Source: Rotaria sordida (taxonomy: Eukaryota; Rotifera; Eurotatoria; Philodinida; Philodinidae). Taken from it: 64,000 bases of DNA. The notes under the pieces are model-generated. The model was not told the DNA's origin, ran no database searches, and saw nothing but the letters and a program-made list of their open reading frames with translations. The stretch spans positions 1 through 64,000 of the forward strand of contig CAJNOL010001110.1 in NCBI GenBank assembly GCA_905250125.1. The letters run 5' to 3'. This document shows, piece after piece, positions 14,390 through 26,613 of this stretch; position 1 is the first letter of the stretch, and every line of letters begins with the position of its first letter. A program made the translations under genes and the position numbers.

Positions 14390-14549
14390 TTTCGCCGTAG
14401 TATTGACGAATCTAATAGACTAATGTTATGTTGTCGTTGTCTGTTTAGATGCTGTTGATAATGTGAAAGTGTGCGCCTGTATGTCTATGCTGTCTGCTGA
14501 GTGACACTAAGTTTCAACCTTTTGTCTTCTGGACGAGCAAGCAAGAAAA

Positions 14550-14573
14550 ATGAGAGAGAGAGAGAGAGAGAGA
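14550..14573. repeat. (GA)n microsatellite
   Basis: About twelve GA dinucleotides in a row, inside a purine-rich stretch (about 14535-14660) with several AGAGAG/AAGAAA runs. It lies upstream of the putative alternative first exon of the RGK gene. GA/GAGA repeats can be promoter elements in animals, but nothing more shows that here. Confidence 0.8.
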
Positions 14574-14659
14574 AGAAAAAAAGAAGAGAAAAAAAATGAG
14601 AGAGAAAAGATGTGAGTACAAGCATGAGTACATGAAATAGGAAAGAAAAGCCAAAAAAA

Positions 14660-17600
14660 AGCGATTGCCAAGCATCTAGTTATTCTTTTTCCTTTGCCCT
14701 CTCTCTCATGTCACTGTTCTATACGAGTTAGTAGAAATGTTCATCGGTAGAACGCAAGTACATGAGTAATTGCATTATTCATCACTGTGCAAAAAAAAAC
14801 TCTGATCACAAGTCTCATCGTTTCTCTCAAGAAGAAATTGTTTCAAAAAGATAATATAAACGAAGTTCTTTCTTGCTTTCTTTTTTTTTCCCTCTCTAAC
14901 AAATTGCTTTATATTGATGTATTTATTAGCGTTCGAATGATCAATCATCATCGATCTATTTGTGACTGTAACTAAATTATACGAGATTGTTGATGTCAAC
15001 ATGAATAATAGTTGCTTACTAACAGATTAAAACGGCAGCAAAGAACGAATGATAGCTTTCCAATAGAGAAGAAAACTGAGAATATTGTATGACTTTTTAC
15101 AAGGTCTTTACGTTGGTATTAAGTTACTACTGTTTGACCTTATTTTTTTTTTTTTTGGTTTTTTTTTCCTGATGGATCATAGTGTACAAAAATAACAGTT
15201 GGTATCTGTCTTGTTTTTCTTTTTTTATAAATATTTCGTATGTCTGACAATTGACATATTTCTGTCGGATGCTATTTATGAATACTAGTATTTAATAAAT
15301 ATCTAACTATGTAAATTACAATGTTCATCATATTAAATTTTGTATAAAAACAAAAACAAAAAAGAGAACAAAATTATTGTTATTGAATTGTAAAGATAGA
15401 TAGCATAAATATTATTTATATTTGGGATTGATTCTTAAATATTAAGAATAAAGAACATAGGAAATGTTTTATTTTATTGATACAAAAGATGAAGAATTCA
15501 AATGAAATTTGATGTATATATTAGATTATTTTTTTTTCTTTGTTTTCTACATCATCAAGAGAAGTAGATGAAACATGCTGAAGTATCAATCGATACACTA
15601 CTTGCTTGATTATATTAATAAATATATAATTATTCGTGAAACTAATTGAGTCAATTTTTTTAAGTTTATAATAATTTATATAATGATAGTATGTCATAAT
15701 TTATGTTCATTCTTAATTAGTTGAATACCATTTGTTTCTAGATTCAATAAATATACAACTTAAGGTCAATATTATCTTTGCATAAGCAACAAAAACATTC
15801 ATAAAAGTATCCAATATACTTAAAATAAACAAAACAGTTATGATCAAGATCTTTGTTTTCTTGTAAAATGATTCAAAATTTCGAAAATTATGTATTGATA
15901 TAAATACAAAAATATCATGTCAAATATTTTCAATTGATTACAAATTTAATTTTTTTTTTTTGTTTCATTTGTTTTTATAAGGAAAAAAAATTAATAACAA
16001 TAATAAATATATGTTTTACGTGTTATTTATTTAAAATGAAGAAAAAAAAAGTAAAAGTCTCTTTAACATTTTTAAAAAAATAAGAATATATTGACTTCAT
16101 TAAAAGATTAAATCAGGTTAATCATGATATAAATGTCATGCAACAAGGATAAAAAAAGTACTTCTCGACAATAATTATTCTATAATCATGAGGAAGATGT
16201 ATTGATAACGGTTGCTTCCGCAACATACTGAAACTTAGATGTAACATATGTTATTTAGTTTTAAACCTTGAAAACTATAGACTTCAAGTTAAGACTAAAT
16301 AAAAAAAAAAAGAAATTTTCTAATACAATTTAGAAATCAATTGAATTTCTATTAATAAGAAAATTTTCAAGTTTTAACTTCAAATATAAAGTTCTCAATG
16401 ATAATTTGTTCATTAGGAAAATACCAAATTTTCTACTATCTTCTATACCAATATTGAAAATTTCCTAATGTAAAAAAAAGAGCAAAGTTTTAAGACATTA
16501 GGTATTAAACAACATGACATTTTTACAAAGAGCAATCTCTATTAAGAAGTTTATTTATGTAAAGATCAATATCTTGAATTCCATTCCATAATTTTCTTTC
16601 TGTTAAACGTCATGATGTCGAATTATCTCATTAAGAAAAAGAAATATCAAGATATGATTTTATCAAAAAAATAATACATCTTTTTTTATATTACCAATAG
16701 AAACAAAAAAATGTATTTATATAGAGATATTTATTAGATATTTATCTATCTGCTGATGTATATTATCGGAAATACAATATCGATCAACAGCGAATATGTC
16801 TGGATGCTGATAAAATCAATAAGATATTAGCTTAATCAAATAAAATGTTATTTAAGTGAGAGAAAAGAAAATGAAGTATAACTGTGATTTATATACATTA
16901 CATTAATTAAATCAAATATTGCGTTTAAACTAGAACAACTGATGAAGAAAATATTAATGAAATTGTTTTAAATATTAAACTATTTATTAGAAATAAGAAG
17001 TTATAAATTTAAGATACGCTTTTGATAGGGAAATTTTGAGATGTAGGCTTTTCTTTTTTCTATATTCTCCCGACTCTCGTTTGTGTTGTCTAGAGAAATT
17101 TTTCGGGACAATTCAGATTATTATACGAAATGAGATTTATGGTAAGACTCAACTAAAAACTTCTTTATCTCTTAGTAAGATCTCTTCTTTTGTTAAACAA
17201 AAGCTGCCATTATAATTCTTAACATCTATTTTTCATAGCGAATGTTATTTCATATTGAATACTTTTTTTTATTTCGTGTCATTACAATGACGTGAATGAC
17301 GATATTTTGCTCTATTATTCTTTTATGTGATAAGATCATAATGGAAGATTTTATTGTAAAGCAAAAAATAAAAGGCTTCCGTTTCATTTAGTTCATAATA
17401 AATGTCGATATAAGAGTCTTCATAAAAATGCTTGTGTGATCTTGAGTATTTATTATTTCTTGATGGAAATAGAAATTTATCGATATATAAAAACAAAAGT
17501 AGATTGAGTATTCTATATAAATAATAATTAACTTAAAAAATTTTATAAGGAATAATTTCACAATATAGTTATAAATCATAATCTATCTACTATGAATCAC

Positions 17601-18102
17601 AACAAAGATAAAAAAAAAACAAATACTTCCGTAGTTAATACAATCGTTTTACAATAATAAAATACAAAATTTTTTTTATAGTTTCTTTCAAATTACTATA
17701 AAACATTAAAAGAAAAAAAATATGAAAATTATTATTTTAGATAGTTGTTTCTGATAAATCATATATACGTTATTTTAATCAAAGGAAATAACTTCGGAAA
17801 CAAATCATGCACGATTTCAAACAGAAATAATCCGTCTGACTGAAAATGCATTAAGTTTTCCCGTACTAGATGTCGCTTATGTAGGAAATATTGATTGGTT
17901 TTTTTTAATGCTGCTAGTTTTTACCAATTTAACGGATCCATACATAGATCTTTTTTTTACTAGAATTATCGAGAAAATATATTCTATGACTCATAGGTAT
18001 AAACAATATTATGACTAATGATAATGTGAGTGTATTTATCGATATTTTTTCCATACTTTTCTTATTTTTCTATTTTGTATTTTTCCGAAGTTTGATCTTA
18101 CA
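14660..18102. other. gene-poor AT-rich spacer
   Basis: I see no gene in this stretch. The open frames near 14775-15002 and 17388-17579 are short, sit in A/T-run sequence and have no recognisable motif. Poly-T and poly-A runs are frequent. The last 150 bp are the probable promoter and 5' UTR of calcipressin. Confidence 0.6.
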
Positions 18103-19013
18103 ATGCATGATTTAAAATCTCTTCAATTAGACGATGAAGATTCGTCGAAATATTTTATTAATTATATAAGTGATGATTCTGATGGTCTTGGAGATAATAA
18201 TAACAACGAAAATGATCATGTTCATTCACCAGATGATAGTGATGATATTGATGTATCATCATTACCTAATAGTGTAATTATAACACCAGTACCTCAAGAA
18301 TTATTTACTAATCAACAACTTAAAGTAAAGTCTATTGTTTTTTTTTTTTTTGTAATATTAATTTTTTTTATTTAAAAAAAAAAGGATGAATTTGAACAAT
18401 TATTTCGTGTTTATGATCCGAATATAATTGTACTTTATCTGAAATTTTTTCAACGTGTACGTATTACATTTACATCACCACATAATGCTTTACAGGCTCG
18501 ATTACATCTTCATGAATATCCATTTCATGGTACAATATTTAAAACTTATTTTGCATGTGTAAGTCAATTCTAATTTGTTTGTTTGTTTTTTTTATAAATT
18601 AATGTATTTCTTGTTTTTGATAGCCGATTGTATTTCGTGGTGCAAATCCTGATACACATTTACGACCACCGGAACCTGAAAAACTTTTTCTTATATCACC
18701 ACCAGCAAGTCCACCTGTTGGTTGGGAACAAAAACTTGAAGATCCACCGATTGTTGATTTAAATCTTCTTGCTGCTGTTGCACAATTACAACCGAGTATG
18801 TAAAAAAACAAAAAATATACAAAATAAAATTTCTTTTTTTTTTTTAATTTTAAAGATAAGGCTCATGAATTAGTACCAAGTGAACTTGGTTCAAAAGCTC
18901 CAGCGATTGTTATTCATACATGTGACGATGATGAAGAAACAAATAATATAGGTGGTCGAAAAATTCAAAAAGCAATGCTTGTACAAACGAAACGACCACC
19001 ACGAACAGATTAA
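18103..19013 (+). CDS. RCAN: calcipressin / regulator of calcineurin (RCAN)
   Basis: RCAN proteins bind calcineurin and, depending on dose and phosphorylation, inhibit or assist this Ca2+/calmodulin-dependent phosphatase. The exons are 18103-18324, 18385-18558, 18624-18795 and 18856-19013, separated by short GT-AG introns of about 60 nt, and give 241 residues. Residues about 75-150 form the RNA-recognition-like fold (EQLFRVYDPN, then RVRITFTSPHNAL). The family signature FLISPPASPPVGW sits at about 154-166; its SP serines are the known phosphorylation sites. PAIVIH at about 205-210 matches the PxIxIT calcineurin-docking motif, and the end carries the TxxP-like LVQTKRPP. An acidic, Asp/Ser-rich N-terminal 70 residues is specific to this protein. 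A polyadenylation signal AATAAA lies at 19112-19117. The gene stands alone between long spacers. I am very sure of the family; vertebrate paralogue numbers do not apply. Confidence 0.95.
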
Positions 19014-19111
19014 GATATTTAATTTTCTTTTTTTGCATTGATGGTCTCCTTTTCTTTTTTTTCTTTTTTTCTCGTGTATAAAGTCTAGCATTTTGCAATA
19101 TATCATCACAA

Positions 19112-19117
19112 AATAAA
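19112..19117 (+). terminator. poly(A) signal of the RCAN gene
   Basis: AATAAA about 100 nt downstream of the RCAN stop codon, in AT-rich sequence, on the coding strand. Confidence 0.6.
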
Positions 19118-19119
19118 TA

Positions 19120-20582
19120 TTAAATTTATGATCAATGAAGAATTTTTATGATAAAATGTAATTATGAAATATATAGTAAAAACAGAGTAACTAGCTATAA
19201 TTAAATCAAAAATATATTTTATTTTTTATAACAATTGAATTAAATTTACCGAAGCCATAACCAGAAATTTAAGTGCGGGAATTTTCAACCTGTTTTTGAT
19301 CACTTCGAGACACTAACCAAATTTTATATACATCCAATTAATATTGTTAAATTCTAAAATTAACATCGTATCATGTTCAATTATCAACAGAATAAAGATC
19401 ATTCAAATGTGATCGGCTAATATCAATAGGTAATAATGATAATGAAATGTAAAGCATGTTGAGAACGTTACTGATGATGAAAAAGGTTGTGGTCTTGGAT
19501 CAACTAATTGAGGACGACTAGTATCAATAGATAATCGGAATGAAGATATTGATCGTGTTGATGCTGACGGCATTGATCATATATTCAATGTTAATGATGT
19601 TGATATAGATTAATTTGTGTGTATAGCAGTTGTATCATTATGTATGTTACTGATTGAGATCAAGTGTAGACAATAGATTTGATGTTTCTGATTATGTGGA
19701 TAGAAGATGTAGACTTTTCTTTCATAAATTTTTCATTTTTCATTCTCTATTACTCTCAGTCTAAAATTCAATTGACAAGAGGAAATTGCAGATGCCAAGA
19801 CTAAACCTCTTTTGGTTCTACCCTAGTTACACCACTAGAAAAGAAGTTACTGAAATCAAACAAACATGGTTTCGTGGACACATTTCTTTTCCATTCTCCT
19901 TCAGAAATGAAATAAGGAAGTTGTTCATATATTATAACAAGACGTGGTCGGTGCGCAGAAGGAATGGATCCAAATTATTATCACTGTACTTCAACACTCC
20001 TGTTAGATCGTATTTCACAAAATAATAAATCATTCATTTTATGAATGATGATAATAATAAGTCGTTTAGTAAGACAAGCTTTAATAAGATTATTTCATAT
20101 TGAATGAATTTGAATCAATCCAACAAACAAGATAATTTTATCGAAGATAAAATAATCTCACAAAAAATTCATAGAACTAAATTTTTTATTTTTAAAATAG
20201 TACGAATTTAAATTACAAAAATGCTATTGTTTAAACACTATTAAGATAACTTATTCACTTTTGAATGAGACTTATAATCAACAGTCTATCATTTATATAT
20301 TTTGAAAGGTTAAAAAATTAAAGGAGTTAAAAGAACAAAAGTAATTTACTTCTATAGTAATGAAATCTTCATGAATCATTTTTCCTTTGATCAGAAATCA
20401 CTATGTTAATATTTTTTTTTTACATCACTCAACTATCAATTATATTCTGATCAATATTATCGTCATAGATAATCTTTGACTTCGCGTTTCAATAAGTTTG
20501 CCATTGCTTTGATTTAGAAGATTGATTATTAATTTTAAATTGATTTATATCATTTTGTTAAGTGTGTTTTACTAAAAATCAA
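19120..20582. other. intergenic spacer
   Basis: No gene that I can support. At 19380-19620 the minus strand has two coding-like pieces in different frames, with a repeated Leu/Ile-Asp-Ile/Thr-Ser-Arg pattern, possibly a decayed exon. The 79-codon plus-strand frame at 19786-20025 has no motif. Near 19258 is a fragment (ccataaccagaaattt) resembling the start of the repeat at 32868. Confidence 0.5.
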
Positions 20583-21045
20583 TCGACATTTGACAAGGAA
20601 ACCTCTCCAAGTGCTAAAAAGCTTTTGATCTCAAATTTTGCCCATAGGTAGGGAATGTATAAACTACAGAAAACCCTAAGACGTTATAGGTGCAAGTTGC
20701 AATTTGGCTGTGATATTGACTTTTTACTGCAATCTACTAATAGGACTCGACTTTTTCGATAAAATCAAAGTTTCAGAATTTCTGGATGGATTATCTCGAA
20801 GATAATCCATCCAGAAATTCTGAAACTTTGTAGGCATACTAGTCTGATTGAGACCTCGATGTAGGTAAAGTTTGCAGGTCAAAACTTGGAACTTTGATTT
20901 TATCGGAAAAGTCGAGTTAAATCATAATTTATCTCCATATCCTCTTAGAGTTTTCTGTAGTCTATACATCTCCTACCTATGGGCAAGATTTGAGCTCAAA
21001 AGATTTTTAGCACCTGGATAGGTTCTCTTGTCAGATGTCCATCAC
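20583..21045. mobile_element. foldback (MITE-like) element with nested inverted repeats
   Basis: The outer 100 bp on each side (from about 20588 and up to about 21040) are imperfect reverse complements: gacaaggaaacctctcc against ggataggttctcttgtc, and gcccataggtaggga against tcctacctatgggc. At the centre 20766-20796 and 20800-20830 are a perfect 31-bp palindrome with a 3-nt spacer. A further pair (actcgactttttcgataaaat and its complement) lies between. No ORF and no clear target duplication were found. It is best read as a non-autonomous foldback transposon copy; the superfamily is unknown. Confidence 0.8.
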
Positions 21046-21369
21046 ACTCGTGCGTGTACTGATGCCATTCTTCATACTTTTGAGTGTTAACATAAAAGAA
21101 AAGTATAACAAAGTATCAAAAAGTAGAAAAATATACAAAGTATAGTGTTGATCTTGTGGCAAAAATTGGGAACTTAAAATTTTAAATGATTATACGAGTA
21201 AAATAAATAAAAATAATAATAATTTGATTTGAAAATAATTAAATTTTTTGTATTATCATTTTATTTTACATATATAGTTTATTCATTTAATTTAAAATTA
21301 ATTTATTTTTATACTTGATTTGTTTTTAATTTTAAAAAATCTAAAATTGTCTTTTTCAAACTTATCTGC

Positions 21370-21984
21370 CAGAGATGTGCATTGTGGATGCCGGGTCGAA
21401 AGGCGGCCGTACCTTAATTATATCAGCTGTTAAACTCTATTGCAAAAAAAAATTTTCAAAAAGAATGCACATCAAACGCTAAAAGATTAAAAGAAGAGAT
21501 TCAATCATTGATAGACTCATTCTTTCTGAAATACCATTTGTTTTATTACTTCATTTTATACTAATTTATTAAATTTATAACTGAAATCTAAATCAATGTT
21601 GATCGCAAGTCATTATGATAACAAATCAATCTAATCTTAAAATTTTATGAATTTCATTGTGACGAGCATTACAAATGCCTTGTTTCTGCTCGAGATCACA
21701 AAATACACGGTTTTTTAAAATTGTGTAATATACCTCGATTTTTATATAAAGTGTACGATCAATTTTGAGTGTCACTTTTCGTACGGTTATGTGTTTTCGC
21801 TAATAGAATATTATTTCGCCATAGTTTCAACTTTACATTGCTTTTCGTATATAAGTGTTCAGAAATGAAATGGTATTTTGTAAGAAATATCATTGAGTAA
21901 CAAATATAAGGAAAAATTTTTTTCAGTTACCGTTAGGCGCGCACCCTGTTCACCGAAAAGACTTTAGAGCGGTGCGCATCTCTG
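21370..21984. mobile_element. hAT-like non-autonomous element (MITE), 615 bp
   Basis: The left end CAGAGATGTGCA and the right end (reverse complement CAGAGATGCGCA) are terminal inverted repeats of the type seen in hAT elements. The 8 bp outside them are ttatctgc (21362-21369) and ttatctac (21985-21992), a 7/8 match, and hAT transposases make 8-bp target duplications. The interior is AT-rich without any ORF of note, so the copy would need a transposase from elsewhere. The superfamily call rests on end sequence plus duplication length. Confidence 0.75.
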
Positions 21985-22288
21985 TTATCTACGTACTTTT
22001 GTGCTAAAAAAAACTTTTTCTACTCATATACAAATTTTATTAAATGGTATCTACGAATGTTTATCGAGATGTAAAAGTAGATTTTCTAATCATTTAGTTC
22101 AATTGTCTAAAAGATAAGTAACGTATCGTATGCCTGACCTTTCATTTTATAATATAGTTAGATTCAGGCTCATCCGAACTAATCCAATGCATCTCACTAA
22201 AGTGTGTCATGTGAACCGTCTCTGACTGTCTTCCCTTTTTTTTCAATTTTAAATCATTTTGTGACAAGCATCATGTCAACTCGGTCTG

Positions 22289-22454
22289 TCTAGTCGGAGT
22301 CTCAAAAAGTCGTCGTTTAGGATGATAATTCGATATCTAACCGACTCTGAACGGATCTTTCTCTGCCCATCAGTGATGGGATAGAGATGAGATTCTAGGA
22401 CATAGTAGATTTCAGACTAGTCTAGAACGAGGACTTTTTGATACTCTGACCAGA
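22289..22454. repeat. imperfect inverted repeat, 29-bp arms
   Basis: The arms at 22289-22317 and 22426-22454 are reverse complements with a few mismatches (core tcaaaaagtc against gactttttga). They enclose about 110 bp that are less AT-rich than the surroundings. It may be the remains of another hairpin transposon; the ends are not defined. Confidence 0.65.
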
Positions 22455-23239
22455 TTACTTGGGCATGGATTGTTACGGGATTAAGCTACATTTTGCTTAA
22501 TCCTTGAGTGCCGAGCATGGCATATATATCAAATCAATCAAAAGTGAGTGGAAATAGCTTATAGATTAATTTTTCTTCCTTGATCAAGAAAATTATTGGA
22601 ATTTCGGAAATATCCACACAGTGCATTTAATATTTTTCAATATTACATAATGGATTTTCTCTTTGTATTATCATACATTCTTTATTGGGATTCTCCCTAT
22701 ACGTTCCAATACGTCTATCTTGAGGTTATTACATAATTGATTGTTTCAAAGCTTATTATACCCTAAAACACTTTTGATTGAATAAACATCTAGTTTCACT
22801 TATATAAAAAAAACCTCCCGGCATCAAAGGGTTAAGCTTACAATTATGAGACATTCCCATAATCTTCCAATTTGCTGCATCAATTGGCTATCTACATTAC
22901 ACTGAACCAAGCACTATCCTAAACTCATATTAACAATTCAGTAAACTTACACCATCTGTACGGATGTTAAACTGGTTACCTAAAGGCATCAACCAATCAC
23001 ATTACTTTACTGATACTTGTGCGTACCGTACTGTAATGCACCGAGCAATGTATGTTTAACTTGAATTAGTTTATCTTCGCTTCTACTACGTCGTTGTCAA
23101 GGTATAGTGTAGAAAATATATCATCCGATTCTTTTCTTTCGTTACTCTTCTCTCGTATCTTCCATACTCGACTTAATCTTCAATGGACAACAACTCTCTG
23201 CATGTATAATCAACGAATGTATCATTTAATAAGTTAATA
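22455..23239. other. upstream region of the TLC-domain gene
   Basis: No coding sequence is seen. The last 250 bp before 23240 (with the pyrimidine-rich ttcttttctttcgttactcttctctcg near 23130) probably hold the promoter and 5' UTR of the plus-strand TLC-domain gene. Confidence 0.4.
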
Positions 23240-24390
23240 ATGTTGTCTGATGAGGATGCTCGTGCTCAATGTAAGTATTTTACATTATCATCAAGCAAGC
23301 AAATGAAACGTATGTTTATACATATAGATCTTGGTACAAATCCATCATCAAATGTACCTATATTATCGTTAATTTTCTTCTCTTTCATTGTTCATAATCT
23401 AATATTTTATTTTCTTCCATCATCTATCACACCATTCATTAAAAGTTATATTGTATCAATTGTTCATGCCTGTGTATCTGTTCTTGCTGTATGCATATTC
23501 TATGTACGAGGATCAGTTAATTTGACACAAGTCAATCGTATATTAGGTGGAGGCATTAAAGATACTAAAGATGAAAGTATGACATATAGTATATGTTATT
23601 CATCGGGTTATTTTATCTATGATCTAATTTTAATGATACGATTCAAATCGATTCGAAATCCATCGGCAATAATTCATCATATTGTTATTCTTGTAGCTGG
23701 ACTTGCAGGTAAATAAAATGAATCGTTGTTTTTTTTTCGAATTTGATTAATTAACTTAGGAAACAAAAAAATGATCTAATTTTGATAATTATAATTCAAC
23801 AAAATTATTTGATTGAAAATGAGTCATTTAAAATGAATTATATTTTCCGATTTTGACCAATATAAAAAATTTTCTCCTGATAATTGCAGCATACTAGAGC
23901 GAAGGATCTGGAAGAAGAAGAAGAAGAGGCAAAAAAAAAAATGATTTATATCTCTTGAAATAAATTGTATTACATATCTTTTACAGGTCTTTATACGCAT
24001 ATTGCTCATGCAAGTCATTTTCTTATGCTTGCTGAAGAACTCTCAACAATTTCACTCAATCTAAAGACAATTTATCATCAACAACCTCGTATACATGATT
24101 TATTTGGTCTTCTTTTTGTGGTAACATTCATCTTAAGTCGTCTTATTTATGGAACGATTATATGTTTGTATACCTTTCGAGCTGTACCGAAATTTATTCG
24201 AATGGCCTCCGATCTAGGTGACATTACAAGTATTGTGTTGGTTATAGCACAAGTTTTTTTGTATATTTTTACGAGACTACTCAATCTCTATTGGACAATA
24301 TTGATTGTACGTAAACTTATGTCTGTTTCTCGACACAATAAATCATTGCTTCAAACCAGTAGTGTAAAAGTAAACAAGAAAGTTGATTAA
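23240..24390 (+). CDS. TLC-domain membrane protein (TLCD4/TMEM56-like)
   Basis: TLC-domain proteins (TRAM/LAG1/CLN8) are multi-pass membrane proteins that handle lipids. Those of the TLCD4 branch have no settled biochemical activity. Two exons, 23240-23708 and 23987-24390, with a 278-nt GT-AG intron, give 290 residues. I count about six hydrophobic segments: IPLILSL-like near 35-55, SYIVSIVHACVSVLAVCIF near 75-95, then YSSGYFIYDLILMIRF, HHIVILVAGLAG, a long one in FGLLFVVTFILSRLIYG and a last one in IVLVIAQVFLYIF. The family hallmarks are the Ser-x-Gly-Tyr-Phe-x-x-Asp segment followed by a His-His pair, then an Ala-Glu-Glu/Leu-Ser-Thr-like segment (LAEELSTISLNLK). The pattern fits TLCD4 better than ceramide synthases, which carry a longer Lag1p motif. 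The ATG at 23240 is the first in frame. Confidence 0.85.
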
Positions 24391-25205
24391 TTTACTATAT
24401 TCGTGTATGCAAATCGAACTAGACTTCTGATTCGCATCATACTTGTCATGTATATCAGTTGATTAATTTGATTGTTTTTTTTTGATAATATTACTAATGA
24501 AATGTTTTCTCTCTTTTTTTTTCAAATATCTCAACTTATTCATATCCTATTATGTCTCTTTAATATCCGAATTCGTTTCTGATGTTTGATTGATAATAGA
24601 TTGGCTTTCATGTGTAGTTGTCTTTTACTGTTGTGATTTGTAAATTGAAATATAATAATTATTTTCTATTTTTGAGACAAATATAAAGAGTTCAAAAATT
24701 CTATAACATCTTACAATAGCTTAGCTGGAATGACGAAGATCAATTGAATACTTCATTTGAGGTAGTATTAGATTACCGGATTATTTCGATCATCGGATCC
24801 GTCACAATCTGATAGGATCCTACTAAATTCGCTGTTTTCTTCCGTTCAGATCCGACAGTCGGATCTCTCATCCTTATGTCATGCTTTTCTCGCTCAAATT
24901 TCATTGTCAATAACTTACTCAAATAGCTTTTGTGTTTGCACTCATCTGGCTTCTGTTGTAAAAGTGTCAATCGTTGCTCTGGATCAAGTTTTTAATAAGA
25001 AAATCTTGTTGTGAAAAGCCGAATGTGGGTGCGAGAGTTGATCTTGTTACCACCCATACCTACACTCTTCATCAAAAGTGTATTCTGTTTGAATCGAGTC
25101 ATTTTATTCGAAACAATGTATTTATTATTCAAAAATGGAAAAAAGACATGAATATATTTTCTTATTCTTATTTATAGAATACGGAATATCTAAGAAGCAA
25201 AAATA
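24391..25205. other. spacer between convergent genes
   Basis: This stretch lies between the 3' ends of the plus-strand TLC gene and the minus-strand ankyrin/SOCS gene. At about 24775-24870 it is richer in GGATCC/CGGATC-type words (atcggatccgtc, agatccgacagtcggatc), which look like repeat debris. The open frames here overlap each other and carry no motif. Confidence 0.5.
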
Positions 25206-26613
25206 TTAAATTGTATCTGTAATATTAGCTTTAATAAATGGATTATAAAATGTTAAATAAGCTTGAAGAAATTTTGATATTGTATTCAATCGTATAATAT
25301 CATTAGGAAATGTTCGAATTTCTTTTTTAATTTTAATTCGACAAAGAGCTTTTAATGTAAGTGTTTGCATACGTAATTCACTTAATTTTATTTTTATTTG
25401 TGTCATATGTAAAAGTGAATTTTCTGTATCAATTAATATTTTTTGATCGTGTTCATTGATAGGTGATGTTAATTGTAATGTATTCGATCGAAATATTAAT
25501 TTATCTAATGAAATTTCACCATTTTCAATCATTGATATAAAATAACGTTCAAGACGTTGTTTAATTGTTATTTGTCCAATAAAATTTGTATTCTGTTTTT
25601 CATATGCACGTAAAACATCATAAAAAAGAAATATACACCATGTTAATGGACGTATTGATAAATCAAATATATCTTTAAGACGATATTTAAATAAAAATTC
25701 TTTACATGATAATATATCAATTAATTTATATTGTTGTCGTGAAATTAAATTTGGTTCACGCATACCATATCGCGTTAATTTACTTTCTTTTCGAGATAAT
25801 AAAACATGTAAACGACGCATTTGAAAAGTATTTGCTTGTCCATATGCAGTTAAATAAATTACATCAAGTGGTGTACCACCAGATTGATTTTGTATATTTA
25901 AACATGAATCTGGTGTATGTTCAACAATAAAATCAAAAGCAGAATCAGCTATTGATGTTTGACATGCATGATGTAAACATGTTTGACCACAATTATCTTT
26001 TAAATCAAAACGTGCACCATGTTCTATAAGTATATTAAGCATTGTTATTGAATAATTTTTATTGATTAATATTGAAAGTGGTGTTTGATTATTATATTTT
26101 GATAAACGTTCATTTATATCAAATCCATATTGACACATTAATTCAAGTTCTTTCAAATGAATTGGTTCATAAAAATGAAGATCTAAAAAGTTATTTCAAT
26201 AAAAAAAAAAATACGTATAGAAATAAAATCAAATTTTATTCACCAAGAGTTGCTCCCATTTCAACAAGTTTTTCAATTGTACTTTGTGTTTGTGAACATA
26301 CACTTATATGTATATGTTTACCAGTAATTAATAAATATTGTGGTTTTAAATTACGTTTTAAACGATTATATAATTGCCGACAATCACCTGTTTGTAAACT
26401 TCTTAAAAGTAATCGATCTAAACCTGGATAAAGTTCATCAACATTTCGTGCATTAATTGTTCGACCATCAACACGAAATTTTGATAATTGATCAAAAAGT
26501 GAATCAGGTAATGATGAATTATTAGATAAAGATTTTATAGATTGATTATGTCGTGATGTTTGTGATTGTTTACTTTTAATACTTGATATAGAAATATTTG
26601 TTGATGATGACAT
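25206..26613 (-). CDS. ankyrin-repeat protein with C-terminal SOCS box (ASB-like)
   Basis: ASB-type proteins are substrate receptors of Cullin-5 ubiquitin ligases: ankyrin repeats bind the target and the SOCS box recruits Elongin B/C. Two exons, 26244-26613 and 25206-26182, with a 61-nt GT-AG intron, give 448 residues. After a Ser-rich N terminus, ankyrin-like units run from about residue 110 to 240 (QTPLSILINKNYSITMLNIL, then GQTCLHHACQT, then GGTPLDVIYLTAYG). The C terminus (about 405-445) reads LTLKALCRIKIKKEI, then DIIRLNTISKFLQAYLTFYN. This follows the SOCS pattern of a Leu-Cys-Arg BC box and a downstream Leu-x-x-Tyr-Leu. The Cul5-box Leu-Pro-x-Pro is not obvious, so the cullin partner is uncertain. 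Its neighbour, the V-ATPase proteolipid, is on the same strand but about 1.8 kb away, so no operon is implied. Confidence 0.82.

Noticed and set aside
19380..19620. Minus-strand coding-like pieces with a repeated Ile-Asp-Thr/Ile-Ser-Arg pattern
   Set aside because: Two frames and several stops, no recognised family; mentioned only as possible debris.
19786..20025. 79-codon plus-strand frame with an Arg-Arg-Arg site
   Set aside because: No signal peptide and no conserved motif; the tribasic site alone does not make a peptide precursor.
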